A stretch of 64,000 bases of DNA from Carallia brachiata (lineage: Eukaryota; Streptophyta; Magnoliopsida; Malpighiales; Rhizophoraceae), in contig JADCRB010000007.1 of NCBI GenBank assembly GCA_021464245.1, positions 1,032,150-1,096,149 of the forward strand. Direction: 5' to 3'. Of this stretch, positions 1 to 12,669 are shown one piece after another; within the stretch, counting starts at the first letter, position 1, and every line of letters begins with the position of its first letter. Made by a program: the position numbers and the translations under genes. The notes below the pieces were generated by a model that searched no databases, was not told the origin of the DNA, and saw only the letters and a list, made by a program, of their open reading frames with translations.

Positions 1-2340
1 AATGGTTGTATTTATGGTATCTATCTATGTATGCTCTCTTTTTTTTTTGGTTTACATCTATGTATGCTCTCTGTCTTTGTTGTTCTGTTGAAATCAGAAT
101 GTTTCAATAATTGAAAGCATATAAAACAAAAAAGGAAAAAGAAGGAAATGACAGAAAGTGGGATTTGGCAATGGAAGCAGATGCTGCCACAAGGAAGCTA
201 ACAGGCAGCAAATATTCTCTCAACATAAATCTATATTTGAGGAAAAGGTTCCCCCCCTCTCTTTATGGTTATTCCATATGAGATACAAATCTTTTTAGCC
301 TCTAACTCTGTAGCGAGAGAGAAGAGTTCTTTTTTCTTTCATCATAAAAAATTTCTTTCCAACAAATTTCAGAGTGATTAACACAATACTTTATTGTATA
401 TATAATCTTTTCCAAACTACAGAGACAATGACAAATTTTTAATCCTATCATTTTTCCTTCTCACATTTTCCTTTCCTCCTAAAATTTCATCCAAGTCAGG
501 AGTTAATCACCAGATTTATATGGATGAGTTACGTTGTCCCTGTCCAAACTAAAGAAGAAACAAGCTAGCGATGAGTTGTATCAAATTAGCTTTGATATAT
601 TAGTCAGAGATTGGTTGCTTGTCAACAACAATGTATGACCAGTAACATCCTATTCTATTCCTAAAGTTGAAATCTATGATCTGTAGGTAAATGTAGGAGA
701 AGATGTGTCACTAAAACAATCAGTCTAACATTGAAAACACATCTAGATAATTTTCTAACTTTTTGAGTTCTAGTCTCATTTCAGTGGAATTATTAAAAGG
801 CTACACATTTTGAGTAGTTAGACATGACAAAGAAAGAAGGAAATTAGCTTTTTCTTTAGAACAGGAAGGAATAAAATAATTAATTAGACGAAAATTTAAG
901 GTTTTGCTATATGTTGCATTTCTGCTCATGGATGATGTCTACATTGGTTCTCTGTGTCTAAATAACATAGCATTTACAATTAAGAAACAACTGCAATGAG
1001 AAACAGCCAACTCTAACCATGTTGGCCACTAGGACTTTATCTCAAGAGAAATCTACTACCTTCAAATGTCTTCAATTTAGAAGATTTTTAAGATGTTCGC
1101 ACAAGTGCGATATCTTTTAATTTATTTTTTTTCTCATTTTTAATAGATAATTCACTAATTATTAATCATGTGTCCAAAAACTGAGAAACGAAAATATGAT
1201 TGCTATGCCTATGCCTATGCCTATGCCTAACAAGAACTAGCAACAAACAAAGAGTACTGTAAAAACTTCCAAAAACGGAAAGATTATTAGCCACTTGACA
1301 GCTCTTGGAATTTGCGGATAATTACTTGGATTAACTTTTGTTTGAGTTTAAGCCACTCATTGTGCGTTAAGTGCGGCTTCTTATTATATAATTATAAGGT
1401 AAGCCGACTGACTTTGCCGTGAATATTTATGATCTACTCGCGCTTCTTTTCTTATACTTGGCTTCAATTTGAATTGTAAATAAACATCTTATTGGAGCAA
1501 TCATAGTTAATTATTGGCTATTGCTAGTAATCAAATTCTATATAATAAAGTTTGTGTAAAGGCATGATATCGAATGGGGGAAAAAGAAAGTGAACAAAAA
1601 AAAATATGAACAAAAAAAAAGAATAGGGGAAAAAGAAAACAATCCTACTCGTTAGTACTCTGGCAGTGATGTGGAGTGTGATGTTTTTGTTATAATAATT
1701 CAGAAGAACAAATTAATATAAATAAAAACTAAAATAAATAAAATCGACCAGATTAATCACGTATAAAATTTTTTGACAATACAAAAATGAATATATAGGA
1801 TCCACAAAAATATAAATTATTAAATTATAAAAATTATATAAATATATAAAAAATATTATAAATGAAAATATCTCTCGTCTTCTATTTAGTTGAACTTTTA
1901 AAATAATTTATATGTGGAAGGTGGTGGGATATTGTTGGGACCCACCAGAGTACGGCTGGTTTCAGAGAGCACGCCATCTCCGTTAATTTAGGTTGGTGGG
2001 GCTCTCTGTCCGACTGTCCCTCTATTATTGGCCCTTCGGCCTCCTCGAGCCCCGTGCTCTCTCTCTCTCTCATTGATTTTTTTTTTTGTTACTAAAAATA
2101 ACTATTCTTTTTGGTCGATTTGGTTCATAAATAATTGGTTGGTTTAATTAAGTTTGAATTTCAAGAGAAAGTTGAGTGATTTGTCTTTCAATCACGTGCA
2201 CCCATGTCCTTTTTCACTCACTACCATTAATTAATCACCGGCCATGACGATTGCCTTCCACGTCACTCTAAATAAATCCTCTTGGTGGCTGGCATCAATT
2301 TATTGTTTTTTTTTTAAAAATTTATTATATTTATATTAAT
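1..2340. other. AT-rich intergenic DNA, no gene seen
   Basis: Six-frame reading gives only short frames of random composition. I see poly-A/poly-T runs, a four-copy hexamer CTATGC around 1205-1228 and a short CT run near 2056-2073. No RNA gene, coding exon or recognisable transposon domain is visible. Confidence 0.6.
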
Positions 2341-2357
2341 TTTCAGATATAAGTATT

Positions 2358-2500
2358 GTTGTAAGTGGTAGGGGATCGTTATCGCTTAATTAAAGGTCTC
2401 GAGTTCGAATCCCTGAGAATTCAATCGCGTTAAATACTCACTGAAAAACCTTTGCCGCCCTTCAGAGTCCTACTCAAGTCGGTCCAGATTAGTCAGCTTA
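2358..2500 (+). repeat. SINE-like tRNA-derived repeat fragment
   Basis: A box A-like stretch (GTGGTAGGGG, near 2366) is followed about 30 nt later by a box B-like stretch (GAGTTCGAATCC, near 2401-2412). This is the internal Pol III promoter layout of tRNA-derived SINEs. No cloverleaf folds, so it is not a functional tRNA. Ends and target duplication are not resolved. Similar layouts occur near 6770 and 47110-47205 (reverse strand). Confidence 0.4.
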
Positions 2501-4815
2501 TTGTAATGAATACGAGATGATTATAGATAAAAAAATATCAAATATGTGAATTAATATTAAAATAATTTTTATTTATTTTACTCTACTCAATTTATCTTAT
2601 AAAAAAGGAGGACCACTCAAATATTATTAAACTTAAATAAGTTTCCTTAACCTGACTTAATAGTGTTATCCAAATAAATTAAACAATATTCACAAATCTT
2701 AAATTAAGGAGCATGAGTTACAGTCAGATTAAATAATTGTAGAAGTTAATTTTTGATAAGCGTTGCTCATAAAATTCAAATTCAAATTAAGAATAAGAAA
2801 AATATATCAATTTATCACTAAATTATCACGTTCGAATGATAATTCTTTTTGCAATTTATTTCATTTGTTCTTGACTTTCCCATTTTTAACTCCTCATTAA
2901 ATTACGAATTCGTCGGTGTTTCAGAGATGCTGCATGCTTGATCCCATTTTCCGTCGAGAGGATGATTAGAGCTCCATTACGGGAAGCACGAGGGGAGTTA
3001 CGTAGTTTTAATGATTCTTATTATTAAATTTAATTTAATATATCTTTCATAACTCAATAATTTATATTATTATATATTCACTACTTATATATTCTTCTTA
3101 TGTTGTCAAAAACAAAAAATAACTTTATTCTGATAATTATATTAAGCTACAGAATGGAGTATCATTCTCGTTGGCCAAAACCGTACAGCTGATCAAAAGG
3201 ATTAATTAATTCAAAGAATATCATTAGATCGACGCGGTGAACTTAGAATCGTTCCGAACCCATTTATAAATTATATAATCGTGATTTATAGTTCAATAGT
3301 CTCCACTGGGGTTATGAATTAGCGGGTGAATGTTCCGTAATTCAATCGGCCAATGTGATGCATTATTGTTCTTCATTTCCATGCAATCCAGGATCCAAAG
3401 TAAATAGAGTTTAGAGCCTTCGTGTAGATCTATACATCGGTTTTTATTGTTTTTTAAGTAATTTATATATCAACTGTATTTTTCGATTTATTGAAAAACA
3501 TTTTTATGTATGTATGTGTTTATGTATGCATGAGGAGGTTTGATTGGAATTGGAAGTTTTTTTCTCGTAAAATTTGCTTAATCCTCTCCCATTTACGTTC
3601 CTTTCCCGATCTACAACTGTTTAGCCACCATAGAATCGCTCAAATAATGTCAGAAAAATTGGGCCCGATGACTTGCAGTCATGGACTAGCTGGTGATCGA
3701 AATCCAAGTACATCCCCTAAAATTTGTCTAACCTACTTTTTCGCCCATTGCCCTGATCATCTCATCCTTACAAACATACTAATAGTGGTGGATCTAGGAA
3801 TTAAATTGTGGGGACAAATAAGTATTACAAATTATTTTTTTCAACTTTTTATTATAAACAGTAATATAAATAATAAAATTATAATATTTTAATCTATATA
3901 GTAACCTTCCAATTGAAAAAAAAAGAGAGTGTGAAAGTAGATGTAAAATATATAATTTATTGGAGCAGAATATAAATTTTAATAGAAATAATAGTATAAA
4001 TTTCAATTTCTTGAAAAAAATTGAAGGAGAACAAAATATAATTGTAAAGGGAGACAGTAAAATTAATATAAATTATATTTATAATTAATATAAACTATAA
4101 ATTTGAGATGGACAACAAATGTAGACCCGCCGGTGAACACCAATAAAATCCACACATCGGAGTAGGGCGCTCGTGATCAAGATGAGCAGCAGAAGCAACC
4201 ACTAGTGTGAGTGGCAGAGGCCATCTGATCTGGGTGGTAAAGATAGTTTGTTGTCGCGCCACAAATACTTAATTAAAACGTTGATTAAAATTAAATTTAA
4301 GCTTATAAAATTTATTATTTTAATAAACGTAAGTCTGTAGGGTGCTACTAATCTTTTATTTTTAGGGTAACAAACAAAAAAAATGGAAAAAGAGCAGCAG
4401 AGGACGAGCACAATTCCACAAGATATATACAACCGAGGCGGAGAAAAGGACTGAAAATGAACAGACTAGAAGTCTAACGTCTAATGTCTATAACTCCCTC
4501 TGTACCAGGAAACTCACATCATCATCATCATCAGAATCCAATAACCCGACTAAAGACGAGACGCAGAACGGAAACAAGAAAACAGCATCACTTTTCCCAA
4601 GAAGAAAGCGGCGCTTCTCAAAACCCAAAAATAATATACAGACACGATCGCACAGCACCCCCAAACAAAAAGAGGACAGCAACAATTTCGTACTGCCTGC
4701 TTGCTTCTTGAGTTTGATTACGTGGAAAATGTAAATAGGAAAAGATTACTTAATTTATCTCATAATATTTAATATTATATTTTATTTAATAAATTTTTTA
4801 TAATTTAATTGCCTT
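2500..4815. other. AT-rich intergenic DNA, no gene seen
   Basis: Long A/T-rich tracts with short frames only. The open frames at about 3.5-3.9 kb and 4.2-4.7 kb have no recognisable domain and biased or random composition. No feature can be supported. Confidence 0.55.
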
Positions 4816-5510
4816 CGTACTTGTGTCGCGATGTCAATACGAAGAATTTCTCTTTTTTCACTTGATTTCACATTCATTCGTGTATATATATATATAGGGA
4901 TAAATATTTTTAAAGTCCTAAACCTTTAGATTTTTTTACGTTTGAGTCCTAAACTTTTTTAACATTTTATTTGAGTCCTAAATCTTTTAATTTTTTACTA
5001 TATCAGTCCTTTAAATTACGAAAAGTAGTCAATCTATTAATAAGTGAGTTTAATTTAATAAAAATCATTTAAAAAAGCTTAAATACATGAGTTAAATATT
5101 TTTTTCATCAACAAAATATGCATATTAAATATTTTTTTAATCAACAAATATATGAATTAAATAGGCAACATGTATATTTTTTTATAAAAAAGACATTCAA
5201 TTCATATATTTAATCTTTTTTAAATAATTTTTTGTAAAGTTAAAATTATTTTTTAATAGAATGATCACTTTTGTTAAACAGAGGGACTAATTTGGTAGAA
5301 AATCAAAAAGTTTAGGACTCAAATGAAATGTCAAAAAGGTTTAGGACTCAAACGTAAAAAAACCTAAAGGTTTAGGACTAAAAAAATCATTATCCCTATA
5401 TATATATATATATATGAATGAATGTTAAGAGGGTGGAGATAAGAGAAATTCAATTGATGTAAAAAACCAAACGAAATAAGAGAAATTCTTCATATTGACA
5501 TGGGACACGA

Positions 5511-5515
<5 letters not shown>
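4816..5515. repeat. Foldback/MITE-like inverted-repeat element
   Basis: Inner arms: left about 4896-5020 contains AGTCCTAAACCTTT and GTTTGAGTCCTAAAC; right about 5285-5400 contains their reverse complements, so the two sides can pair over more than 100 bp. Outer arms also match: the left segment near 4825-4855 (ATGTCAATACGAAGAATTTC) is mirrored near 5482-5508. The inner element starts and ends in ATATATAGGGATAA and its complement inside TA repeats. There is no transposase, so it would be a non-autonomous element. The superfamily is not assigned. Confidence 0.7.

Positions 5516-5516
<1 letters not shown>

Positions 5517-5552
<36 letters not shown>
5517..5552. repeat. (TA)n microsatellite
   Basis: Uninterrupted TA dinucleotides, about 18 units, just outside the right arm of the inverted-repeat element. 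A shorter TA tract flanks the inner element near 5396-5415. Confidence 0.9.
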
Positions 5553-5555
<3 letters not shown>

Positions 5556-6062
5556 AAAAAAATTACGTAAATATATAATGATAAATATAAAATTAATATA
5601 TAAAAATTTAAATTATTAAATTATAAAAATAATATATAAATAATTAAATTAATTATATATTTTTTACATTGTATCTGTATAGTATATAATATATCACCGT
5701 TCACTGATAAGTCACACACACCATTTATAAAGTAAAAAAATGTACAAAGGAGGACATGCCTACCAGAGAACTCGGAAGCCCAACATCACATTTTTCGGGG
5801 TCTTCTCACATGCCGAGGCGCTGTTTTTAGGCATGGAAATGGCATCGAGCCCTGTGTCTATTAATTACTACGTGACCACTCTGCCTCTTCCCTATCTTTC
5901 CCTCAATTAAAACCTCTCTGCTGGAAGCGAAAATAGAGCCTTTATTTATGGGACAAACCCAGCCTGCCTCCCTGCACTGCACCCTCATTTTGCTCTCCTT
6001 AATTTCCTAGTTTTTCAATTTATAAATACACAAATAAAGTAATCAACCCCACTTTAAATATG

Positions 6063-6111
<49 letters not shown>

Positions 6112-7684
6112 AACAAGCATGTAATTTCTTACTTGTCATATACAGCAACAAACTTCATAAAATTTTTTGATGCATAATTACTTTAATTAAATAATTTATT
6201 TGACAAAATTTACTACTGGCATAGTCACAAGAGATGAGAACTAGTATTAGCATATAGCAGCATGAGATGCATTGAATTATTCATTTATGAAGCATCCACC
6301 AAAAGCAGGACATTGTAATTATGCTAATTCTTGGTTTATAAACCGTAAGGTTTAATTTAATTTGATTTACGATTTCTATGCGTGTATGGTAATGATGGAC
6401 CAAACCTATGGTGCAGAGTAGCTTACCTCTCTATCTTATGGTATACCGATGAAATGAAAGTGGGGATTCGCTTAGCTTTGCAGTCTGTAATCATCTAGTC
6501 TAAGTCTAGTGGAAAGTTATCAAGATTTGTCCAGTAGAAAATTTGGGCCAACCAATTGTCCGTTTGCCGATTCCAGGCCCCAAACATGAACCTTAGATCA
6601 CATAGATTTTGGGCCTCCCTCTTCACTAGGCTTTTACAGTGATGATTTGGCTTCGAAGGGGGAGCAATAGAGATTAACACTTTTTGCGATAAGATCCTTT
6701 AGGAAAACACTTGTAGTACAGATATACACAGTTACATCTCCCTTAGAAATACAACAATAGAACTATTATGGTTTAGTGGTGAGCGTCAAACATTGTCAAA
6801 CAGTAAGTCTTAGGTTCAAGTGCCGTCAGAGCAAACAAGGGATTAAACATACACCTGCTTAGGTATTTCCGATTCTTTAGAACTCCCAGAGACGGGCTCA
6901 ATGCTCCTGAGCGGAAACAGAGGTGCACCAACCCCTTCCCGTTTTGGTAACCAAGAAACGCAATTCAACGCTCATTTTTGGGTTTGATAATGCTTCTCGT
7001 TGGAGCTTTTGCTAGGAGGCTCTGAGGCATGATCTAGCATTATCTCATTCCGCCCACCAAGCGAATTAGGCCATTCACCATCCAACCTGAACAAAAGACA
7101 CAAACATACAGAATTAGCTTTTGAGCGTGGAATGCGATCCACCAATGGACAAAAGAGCAACAGCGGAAACACGAGAAGCACTTAGGAAATTCACCAAAAC
7201 ATGATATCGCTCCATTATTATCCAATGAAGGAAGAAGAACGATTGATGCAAATGAACTCCACAACCCAGGCATCCACTGCAAACTGCTGAAGGCTTTAAA
7301 GAAATCATAAGTTCCCTATCAGTGGAAATTTTATAAATTTTCTTTCAAAAACAAAAATGACTAGTTCTTTCTGAAGTCAATTTTACAACTGAGCATGGCT
7401 AAGGATCATTATATTCTGAAAATATCATAAATCCTGCATTAAATCAACCTTATTAAACAGAATATTGATCCGGGACAGTAGTGCCTACCTTCATCTAAGC
7501 AAGGATAAACAAGAAACTTCAAATTGTAATGGAATTTGAGGACCGACCCTAAGCCGTCAGCACATATCTACAAACAAAACATGAAAAAGTAAATCGGAAG
7601 ACTTAGAAAGGATGCTTCAGCATATAAGCTAATAATATTATATGCAAAATATAATCAAAAGATAGAAAGATAGCATGTGCAACC
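5553..7684. other. Intergenic DNA, including downstream flank of the PPR gene
   Basis: No convincing coding region. It contains the AC microsatellite and a second SINE-like layout (box A-like TTTAGTGGTGAGCG at 6773-6786, box B-like AGGTTCAAGTGCC at 6812-6824). The stretch 7.0-7.68 kb is less AT-rich and may hold the 3' UTR of the minus-strand PPR gene, but no splice structure can be proved. Confidence 0.45.
6065..6108. repeat. (AC)22 microsatellite
   Basis: A perfect AC dinucleotide run of about 22 units. It lies in otherwise unremarkable intergenic DNA. Confidence 0.95.
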
Positions 7685-7840
7685 TCACACCGAACCAAAT
7701 GGATTCAGAAAGCGCTGCAACACAGAACATCTAGCATAACTCTCCTCCAAAGGTTTCATCATGAACTGAGCCCTCATGTTCTCCTGGTAGGCTGCTGCAT
7801 AATTTTCGGCAAAAATGGCAGGTGCAGCTTCATAAGAGTG
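7685..7840 (-). other. Possible small ORF or exon remnant downstream of the PPR gene
   Basis: Just past the PPR stop, in a different frame, the minus strand stays open for about 50 codons and ends in a TGA at 7685-7687. The translation looks protein-like: alanine-rich, then NMRAQFMMKPLEESYARC, then QRFLNPFGSV at the end. An in-frame ATG at 7775-7777 would give 30 residues. I do not recognise the family. It could be a coding exon of another transcript, a decayed tail of the PPR gene, or chance. Confidence 0.25.
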
Positions 7841-7842
7841 TA

Positions 7843-10059
7843 TTAGAAGTCAACATCAGGGACAAATCCTCTTTGCAGCATTTCATCGTGGAATCGAAAG
7901 GCTGCTTTCAAGTTGTCCCGGCTGACATGTCCATTAATCAAAGCTGTGTATGTTGATCTATCAGGATTAATCCCTTTCTCAATCATTTTCTGCAAGATAA
8001 GCTCAGCATCCTGCATTCTCCCTTCCCTACAGAATCCATTCAGTATTATGTTATATGTAATAACATCAGGATTCAGCCCTTCTTTTTCCATCTTATTGAC
8101 CAAAATAAAAGCTCTGTCCATATTTTCCTCCCTTACAAATCCATTTATAAGGGTGTTATATGTTATGCTGTCAGGAGCAACTCCCTGTGAAATCATCTTG
8201 TCCAAGAAGTCTTGTGCCCTTAAAGCGCCACCAGACCGGCAGTAGCCTTTTACTACAGTGTTACAAGTCACAAGGGTGGGCTTAATACCTTTTCCAACCA
8301 TTTCATCCCACAATGTAAGGGCATCAGATACTTGGCCCATGCTACAGTATGCATTTATCAATATGGCATATGAAATGTGATTGGGAAGGATCTGCCTGGC
8401 AATCATGCCATGCCATAACTCATTAGCTTTCTCCATTTCACCTACTTTGCAAAATCCATCAATTAATGTGTTGTACGTCACAATATCTGGTTTGATATTC
8501 CGTTCAGTCATTATCCTAAACAAGTTCAGCGCCTTATTCATATTACCATCCTTACAATGTCCATCGATGAGGATGGTGAAAGTGTAGAAATCAGGAAGTA
8601 TCCCCCTCTCTATCACCTCATTAAACAGATCATCTGCATTGGCAAGCATCTTCTCTTTGCACAACCCATTTAAGATAGTATTGTACGTAACTACATCTAA
8701 AACACAGCCTTGGTCTAGCATTTTATCCCGCATCTCCAAAGCCTTTGACATTATGCCATTTCTACAATACCCATCTATTAGAATAGTGTAAATAACATTG
8801 TCTGGAATCAAGCCAAATTTATCCATATCATTGAAGTACGTTAATCCCTTGTCAAGATGTCCACTCCTCGCAAACAACCCAATAATAGAGCTGAAGCTAA
8901 CCAAATCGGGAACAACACCTTGACGCAACATGTGACCAAAAACTTCTTCGGCTTCCAGAAAATTGTCTTGTCTAGAACTCTCAACAAGCAATGTGTTATA
9001 ACTGTTAGTATTAGGACTTAACCCAATGCTCAACATCTCATACAATACTCCCTTTGCTCTTGTATATCTACCTGTTTTACACAATCCATTCATAATAGCA
9101 TTATAAGCAAAAAGACCCGGTTTTAACCCTTTACCTGACATTGAGTTCATGACCTCGAAAGCTTCATCTAAGAGTCCTTCACGACAATAAGCATTAATTA
9201 GAGTATTGTAAGTCACAATGTCAGCAAAAACTTGTCTTTCCTCCATATCCAATAAAAATGACTTGACATCATCTAGCCTACGATCTTTACACAATGCATT
9301 GACCATAATATTTAACGTATAAACATTCATTACAGTCCCACTTCTAGCTACTTCCCTATACACTTCCCATGCCAAATCAACCCAACCAATCTTCACCAGT
9401 CCTCCAAGAAGGCTATTACAGGCGTTTATGGACACAGGAAACCCCTTACTCCTCAAAATCCTAAAGGCTTCGGTTCCTTCCCTTAACTTCCTAGCTTGCA
9501 CATACGTTCTGACAAGTAAATCAAATACCAAGTTATTGGACCCGCAATTGGGATAAGTAGACACCAACGACTCAACAATCTCTACCCTCGAAACTCCACT
9601 TCTCCTAACCATTCTCAGAATCAAAGCTTGTGCATCCGACAACCTTCTACTACACACTAAAATGTGAATCATCGAACTCAGTGAAGTCGAAGAATGTCTA
9701 AAATTCTGCCCATTTAAGGTCACATAATCGACAAATCTTTGTCCCAACTGCAAATTATCGCGGCAACGACACAGAACCTCAGTTACGATTGATGGGTTTA
9801 AGCGAAACCGATAGTTTTGCAAAGAATTCAAATTACCTTGCTTCAAATTCAACAGAATTTTCTCCACCAAGAGAGAATCTTGCAATGCCGTTGATGCAAC
9901 TGGCTCTTGACTCGGACTTTGGGTTGCCTCACAGGTTTGGATGCCTCTAAGGCCCAATTGAGGAAAAGGGTACGGAGAAAATGTGACAAAGTGAAGATCT
10001 TTACGGGTTCTGAGCGTTATGCGACAGTGTTTCTGAAAAATTGCCCGTTTAAATGCCAT
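7843..10059 (-). CDS. P-class pentatricopeptide repeat (PPR) protein, organelle-targeted
   Basis: A single uninterrupted 738-residue frame, intronless as is usual for plant PPR genes. Residues 1 to about 50 are rich in R, K, S and T and lack acidic residues at the start, as in a mitochondrial or plastid transit peptide. From roughly residue 170 to the end there are about 15 or 16 tandem 35-residue PPR motifs, recognisable by recurring VVTYNTLINGFCK-type helix A and GLxPD endings. No E, E+ or DYW editing domain follows, so it is P-class. Such proteins bind organellar RNA sequence-specifically for processing, stability or translation; the target is unknown here. From memory it resembles Arabidopsis At5g01110, which I could not verify. 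The ATG at 10057-10059 is chosen because it gives the targeting N-terminus. Confidence 0.92.
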   Translation of the reverse strand: MAFKRAIFQKHCRITLRTRKDLHFVTFSPYPFPQLGLRGIQTCEATQSPSQEPVASTALQDSLLVEKILLNLKQGNLNSLQNYRFRLNPSIVTEVLCRCRDNLQLGQRFVDYVTLNGQNFRHSSTSLSSMIHILVCSRRLSDAQALILRMVRRSGVSRVEIVESLVSTYPNCGSNNLVFDLLVRTYVQARKLREGTEAFRILRSKGFPVSINACNSLLGGLVKIGWVDLAWEVYREVARSGTVMNVYTLNIMVNALCKDRRLDDVKSFLLDMEERQVFADIVTYNTLINAYCREGLLDEAFEVMNSMSGKGLKPGLFAYNAIMNGLCKTGRYTRAKGVLYEMLSIGLSPNTNSYNTLLVESSRQDNFLEAEEVFGHMLRQGVVPDLVSFSSIIGLFARSGHLDKGLTYFNDMDKFGLIPDNVIYTILIDGYCRNGIMSKALEMRDKMLDQGCVLDVVTYNTILNGLCKEKMLANADDLFNEVIERGILPDFYTFTILIDGHCKDGNMNKALNLFRIMTERNIKPDIVTYNTLIDGFCKVGEMEKANELWHGMIARQILPNHISYAILINAYCSMGQVSDALTLWDEMVGKGIKPTLVTCNTVVKGYCRSGGALRAQDFLDKMISQGVAPDSITYNTLINGFVREENMDRAFILVNKMEKEGLNPDVITYNIILNGFCREGRMQDAELILQKMIEKGINPDRSTYTALINGHVSRDNLKAAFRFHDEMLQRGFVPDVDF

Positions 10060-10593
10060 TCTTAATGAAAATATGGGGATTTTGGGGAAGAGTTCTATGG
10101 GTTTTTCCTTTCTTGGGATTTATAGCAGTATTTATGGGGTTTTGACTTTTGACTTGTGTACTCCCCGAAGACCCCGTGGGCTGAAGCCTGAAGATCGATC
10201 GAAGTCTTGGATTTGGAAGTTCAGTCCACAACCACAGCTAGTGTGGTGTGGCTTGCCAAGGAGGTTGAATTTGGAAGTGAAGTCAGAGAGTTGAAATTCT
10301 TCTATGCTAGGACAAATTGCAGCATGTCTTAATTTTCATTCAGGTATATTTTTTTTAACAAAAAAATTATGAGATACCATATTTATTTTCTCTTTTTTAA
10401 GATTAGGAAGTACATTTTATAAAAAATATGTTATTAGTATGATGATATTTAATATTTTATTTTTTAAAAAATTTAATATATTTTTTTTACTTTTCAGCTA
10501 TTATTTTTTATGAGAGAGTAAAATTATAGGAGGAAGAAAGAAATTTGGATGAGAACGGAAAAGTGTTACCATCAGAGTCTTTTGTTTTGGTTA
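10060..10593. other. PPR gene 5' flank up to the viral junction
   Basis: Contains the presumed promoter and 5' UTR of the minus-strand PPR gene, less AT-rich near 10140-10290 and AT-rich after. No TATA box is clear. Similarity between the two ends of the viral insertion begins at about 10594, taken here as the host-virus junction. Confidence 0.5.
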
Positions 10594-12644
10594 TCATTAC
10601 AAAATAATAATAAAGGAAAAGAAAAAGAAGAATCAAGCTACTTAAATATTATAAATCAAACAGAATATCAAAAATTATATATAATTTCAAGCTTATAGTT
10701 AATAATGAATATACTCTAGATTTAATAGCATTAGTGGATTCAGGTGCTGATTTAAATTGTATACAAGAAGAAATAATTCCAACAAAACATTATGAAAAAG
10801 CAACTGTAACACTTAGAGGAGCTAATACTAATAAAATGAATATTTCATATAAATTATCTAATTCTCATATGTGTAATAAAGGAATATGTTTTAAAAATGT
10901 ATTAATATTAGTAAAAGATTTATCACAAGCTATTATATTAGAAACCCCATTTTTAACACAAATATACCCATTTTCAGTTACCTCTCAAAGAATAGTTACT
11001 CAAATATTAAATGAAAAAATATGTTTTGAATTTATTACTCAACCACAAATAAAAGATATAGATTTATTAAAAAGTAATACTATTTATCATACTAAAAAAA
11101 TACTTTTAATTCAAAAACAAAAGCAAATAAAATATTTGAATCAAGAAATACAATATAAGCACGTAAGTGAACAATTAAATAAACCCGATATACAGCAAAA
11201 AATAAAAGATGTTGTTATTCAATTTGAAAAAGAAGTTTGCTCTACAATACCTAATGCATTTTGGCATAGAAAGCAACATACAATCACTCTTCCTTATACT
11301 AAGAATTTTTCAGATAAACAAATACCTACAAAGGCGAGACCCATACAAATGAATGCAGAATTACTTGAATACTGTAAAAAAGAAATTCAGGAATTACAGG
11401 ATAAAGGATTAATAAGACCAAGTAGATCCCCATGGTCATGTTCTGCTTTTTATGTAAATAATCAATCTAAAATAGAACGAGGAGCCCCTAGACTAATTAT
11501 AAATTATAAACCCTTAAATAAAGTATTAGAATGAATAAGATACCATATACCAAATAAAAGAGATTTAATAAAAAGATTAAGTAATACAGTCATATTTTCT
11601 AAATTTGATATGAAATCTGGATACTGGCAAATACAAATAGAAGAAAAAGATAAATATAAAGCTACTTTTACAGTTCCTTTTGGACATTATGAATGGAATG
11701 TTATGCTGTTTGGATTAAAAAATGCCCCATCAGAATTTCAGAATATAATAAATGATATATTTAATCCATATACTAAGTTTACAATAGTATATATAGATGA
11801 TATTTTAGTTTTTTTTTTCTAAAACTCTAACTGATCATTTCACTCATTCAAAATTTTTTTTAAATATAATCAAGCAAAATGGTTTAGTGATATCAGCAAA
11901 GAAAATCAACTATTTGAAGTTCAAACAAGATTTTTAGGATATAATATTCATGAAGGAAAAATAACTCCAATATATAGATCAATAGAATTTGCTGATAAAT
12001 TTCCTAATGAAATAAAAGATAAAAAACAAATACAAAGATTTTTAGGATGTTTAAATTATGTAGTAGATTTTATACCCAATAGTAGAACTATATGTGCTCT
12101 TTTATATCATAGACTAAGAGAAAACCCTCTTCCTTGGGATATTAATATGACTAATATAGTTATAAAGGTTAAAAACTTAGTAAAACATTTACCATGTTTA
12201 GGAATACCCGATGAAAAGGTCTTTTTTATAATCGAGACAGATGCATCAGATAGTGGATATGGTGGGATATTAAAACAAAAGAAAGATAAAACGGATAAAA
12301 AAGAAACTATAGTTCGATATGATTCATGGATATGACATGGTCCTCAAGAAAGATATTCAATAATTAAAAAGGAAGTCTTAGCAATAGTACTTTACATCAT
12401 GGCATTTTAAGATGATGTTTTTAATAAAAAATTTTTATTACGAGTAGATTGTCAATCTGCAAAGTTTGTTTTGGAAAATGATGTTAAAAATTTAGTTTCA
12501 AAACAAGTTTTTGCAAGATGGCAAGCATTGATATCTAATTTTGATTTCACTATTGAATATATTAATGATAAGTCTAATTATTTGCCTGATTTTCTGTCTA
12601 GAGAATTATTAAAGAATCATGAGCAAATAGAAAGTGACTCGTGA
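10594..12644 (+). pseudogene. Viral aspartic protease - reverse transcriptase - RNase H region (broken)
   Basis: The protease active site is DSGAD at 10737-10751. The RT follows: fingers with KGLIRPSRSPW near 11405-11440, palm with KFDMKSGYWQIQI near 11600-11637, and the catalytic YIDDILVF near 11790-11814. RNase H follows with ETDASDSGYGG near 12234-12266 and a C-terminal NYLPDFLSREL near 12580-12608. This is the replication enzyme block of a caulimovirid, normally part of one polyprotein. Breaks include a frame change near 10668, a stop after about 11531, a T-run slip at about 11810-11820 immediately after the catalytic motif, and further stops in RNase H near 12334 and 12408. It ends with TGA at 12642-12644. 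Confidence 0.85.
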
Positions 12645-12669
12645 TTTCTTTAAATTGAATGAAGCAACA

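Noticed and set aside
2355..2430. tRNA gene
   Set aside because: Box A and B are present but acceptor and anticodon arms do not form; better explained as a SINE-like fragment.
4484..4711. Plus-strand 75-codon frame with a poly-histidine stretch
   Set aside because: The histidines come from a short ATC trinucleotide run; no domain and no neighbouring exons.
7913..8245. Plus-strand 110-codon frame inside the PPR gene
   Set aside because: Antisense shadow of the PPR coding repeats; same-strand repeats produce regular opposite-strand open frames.
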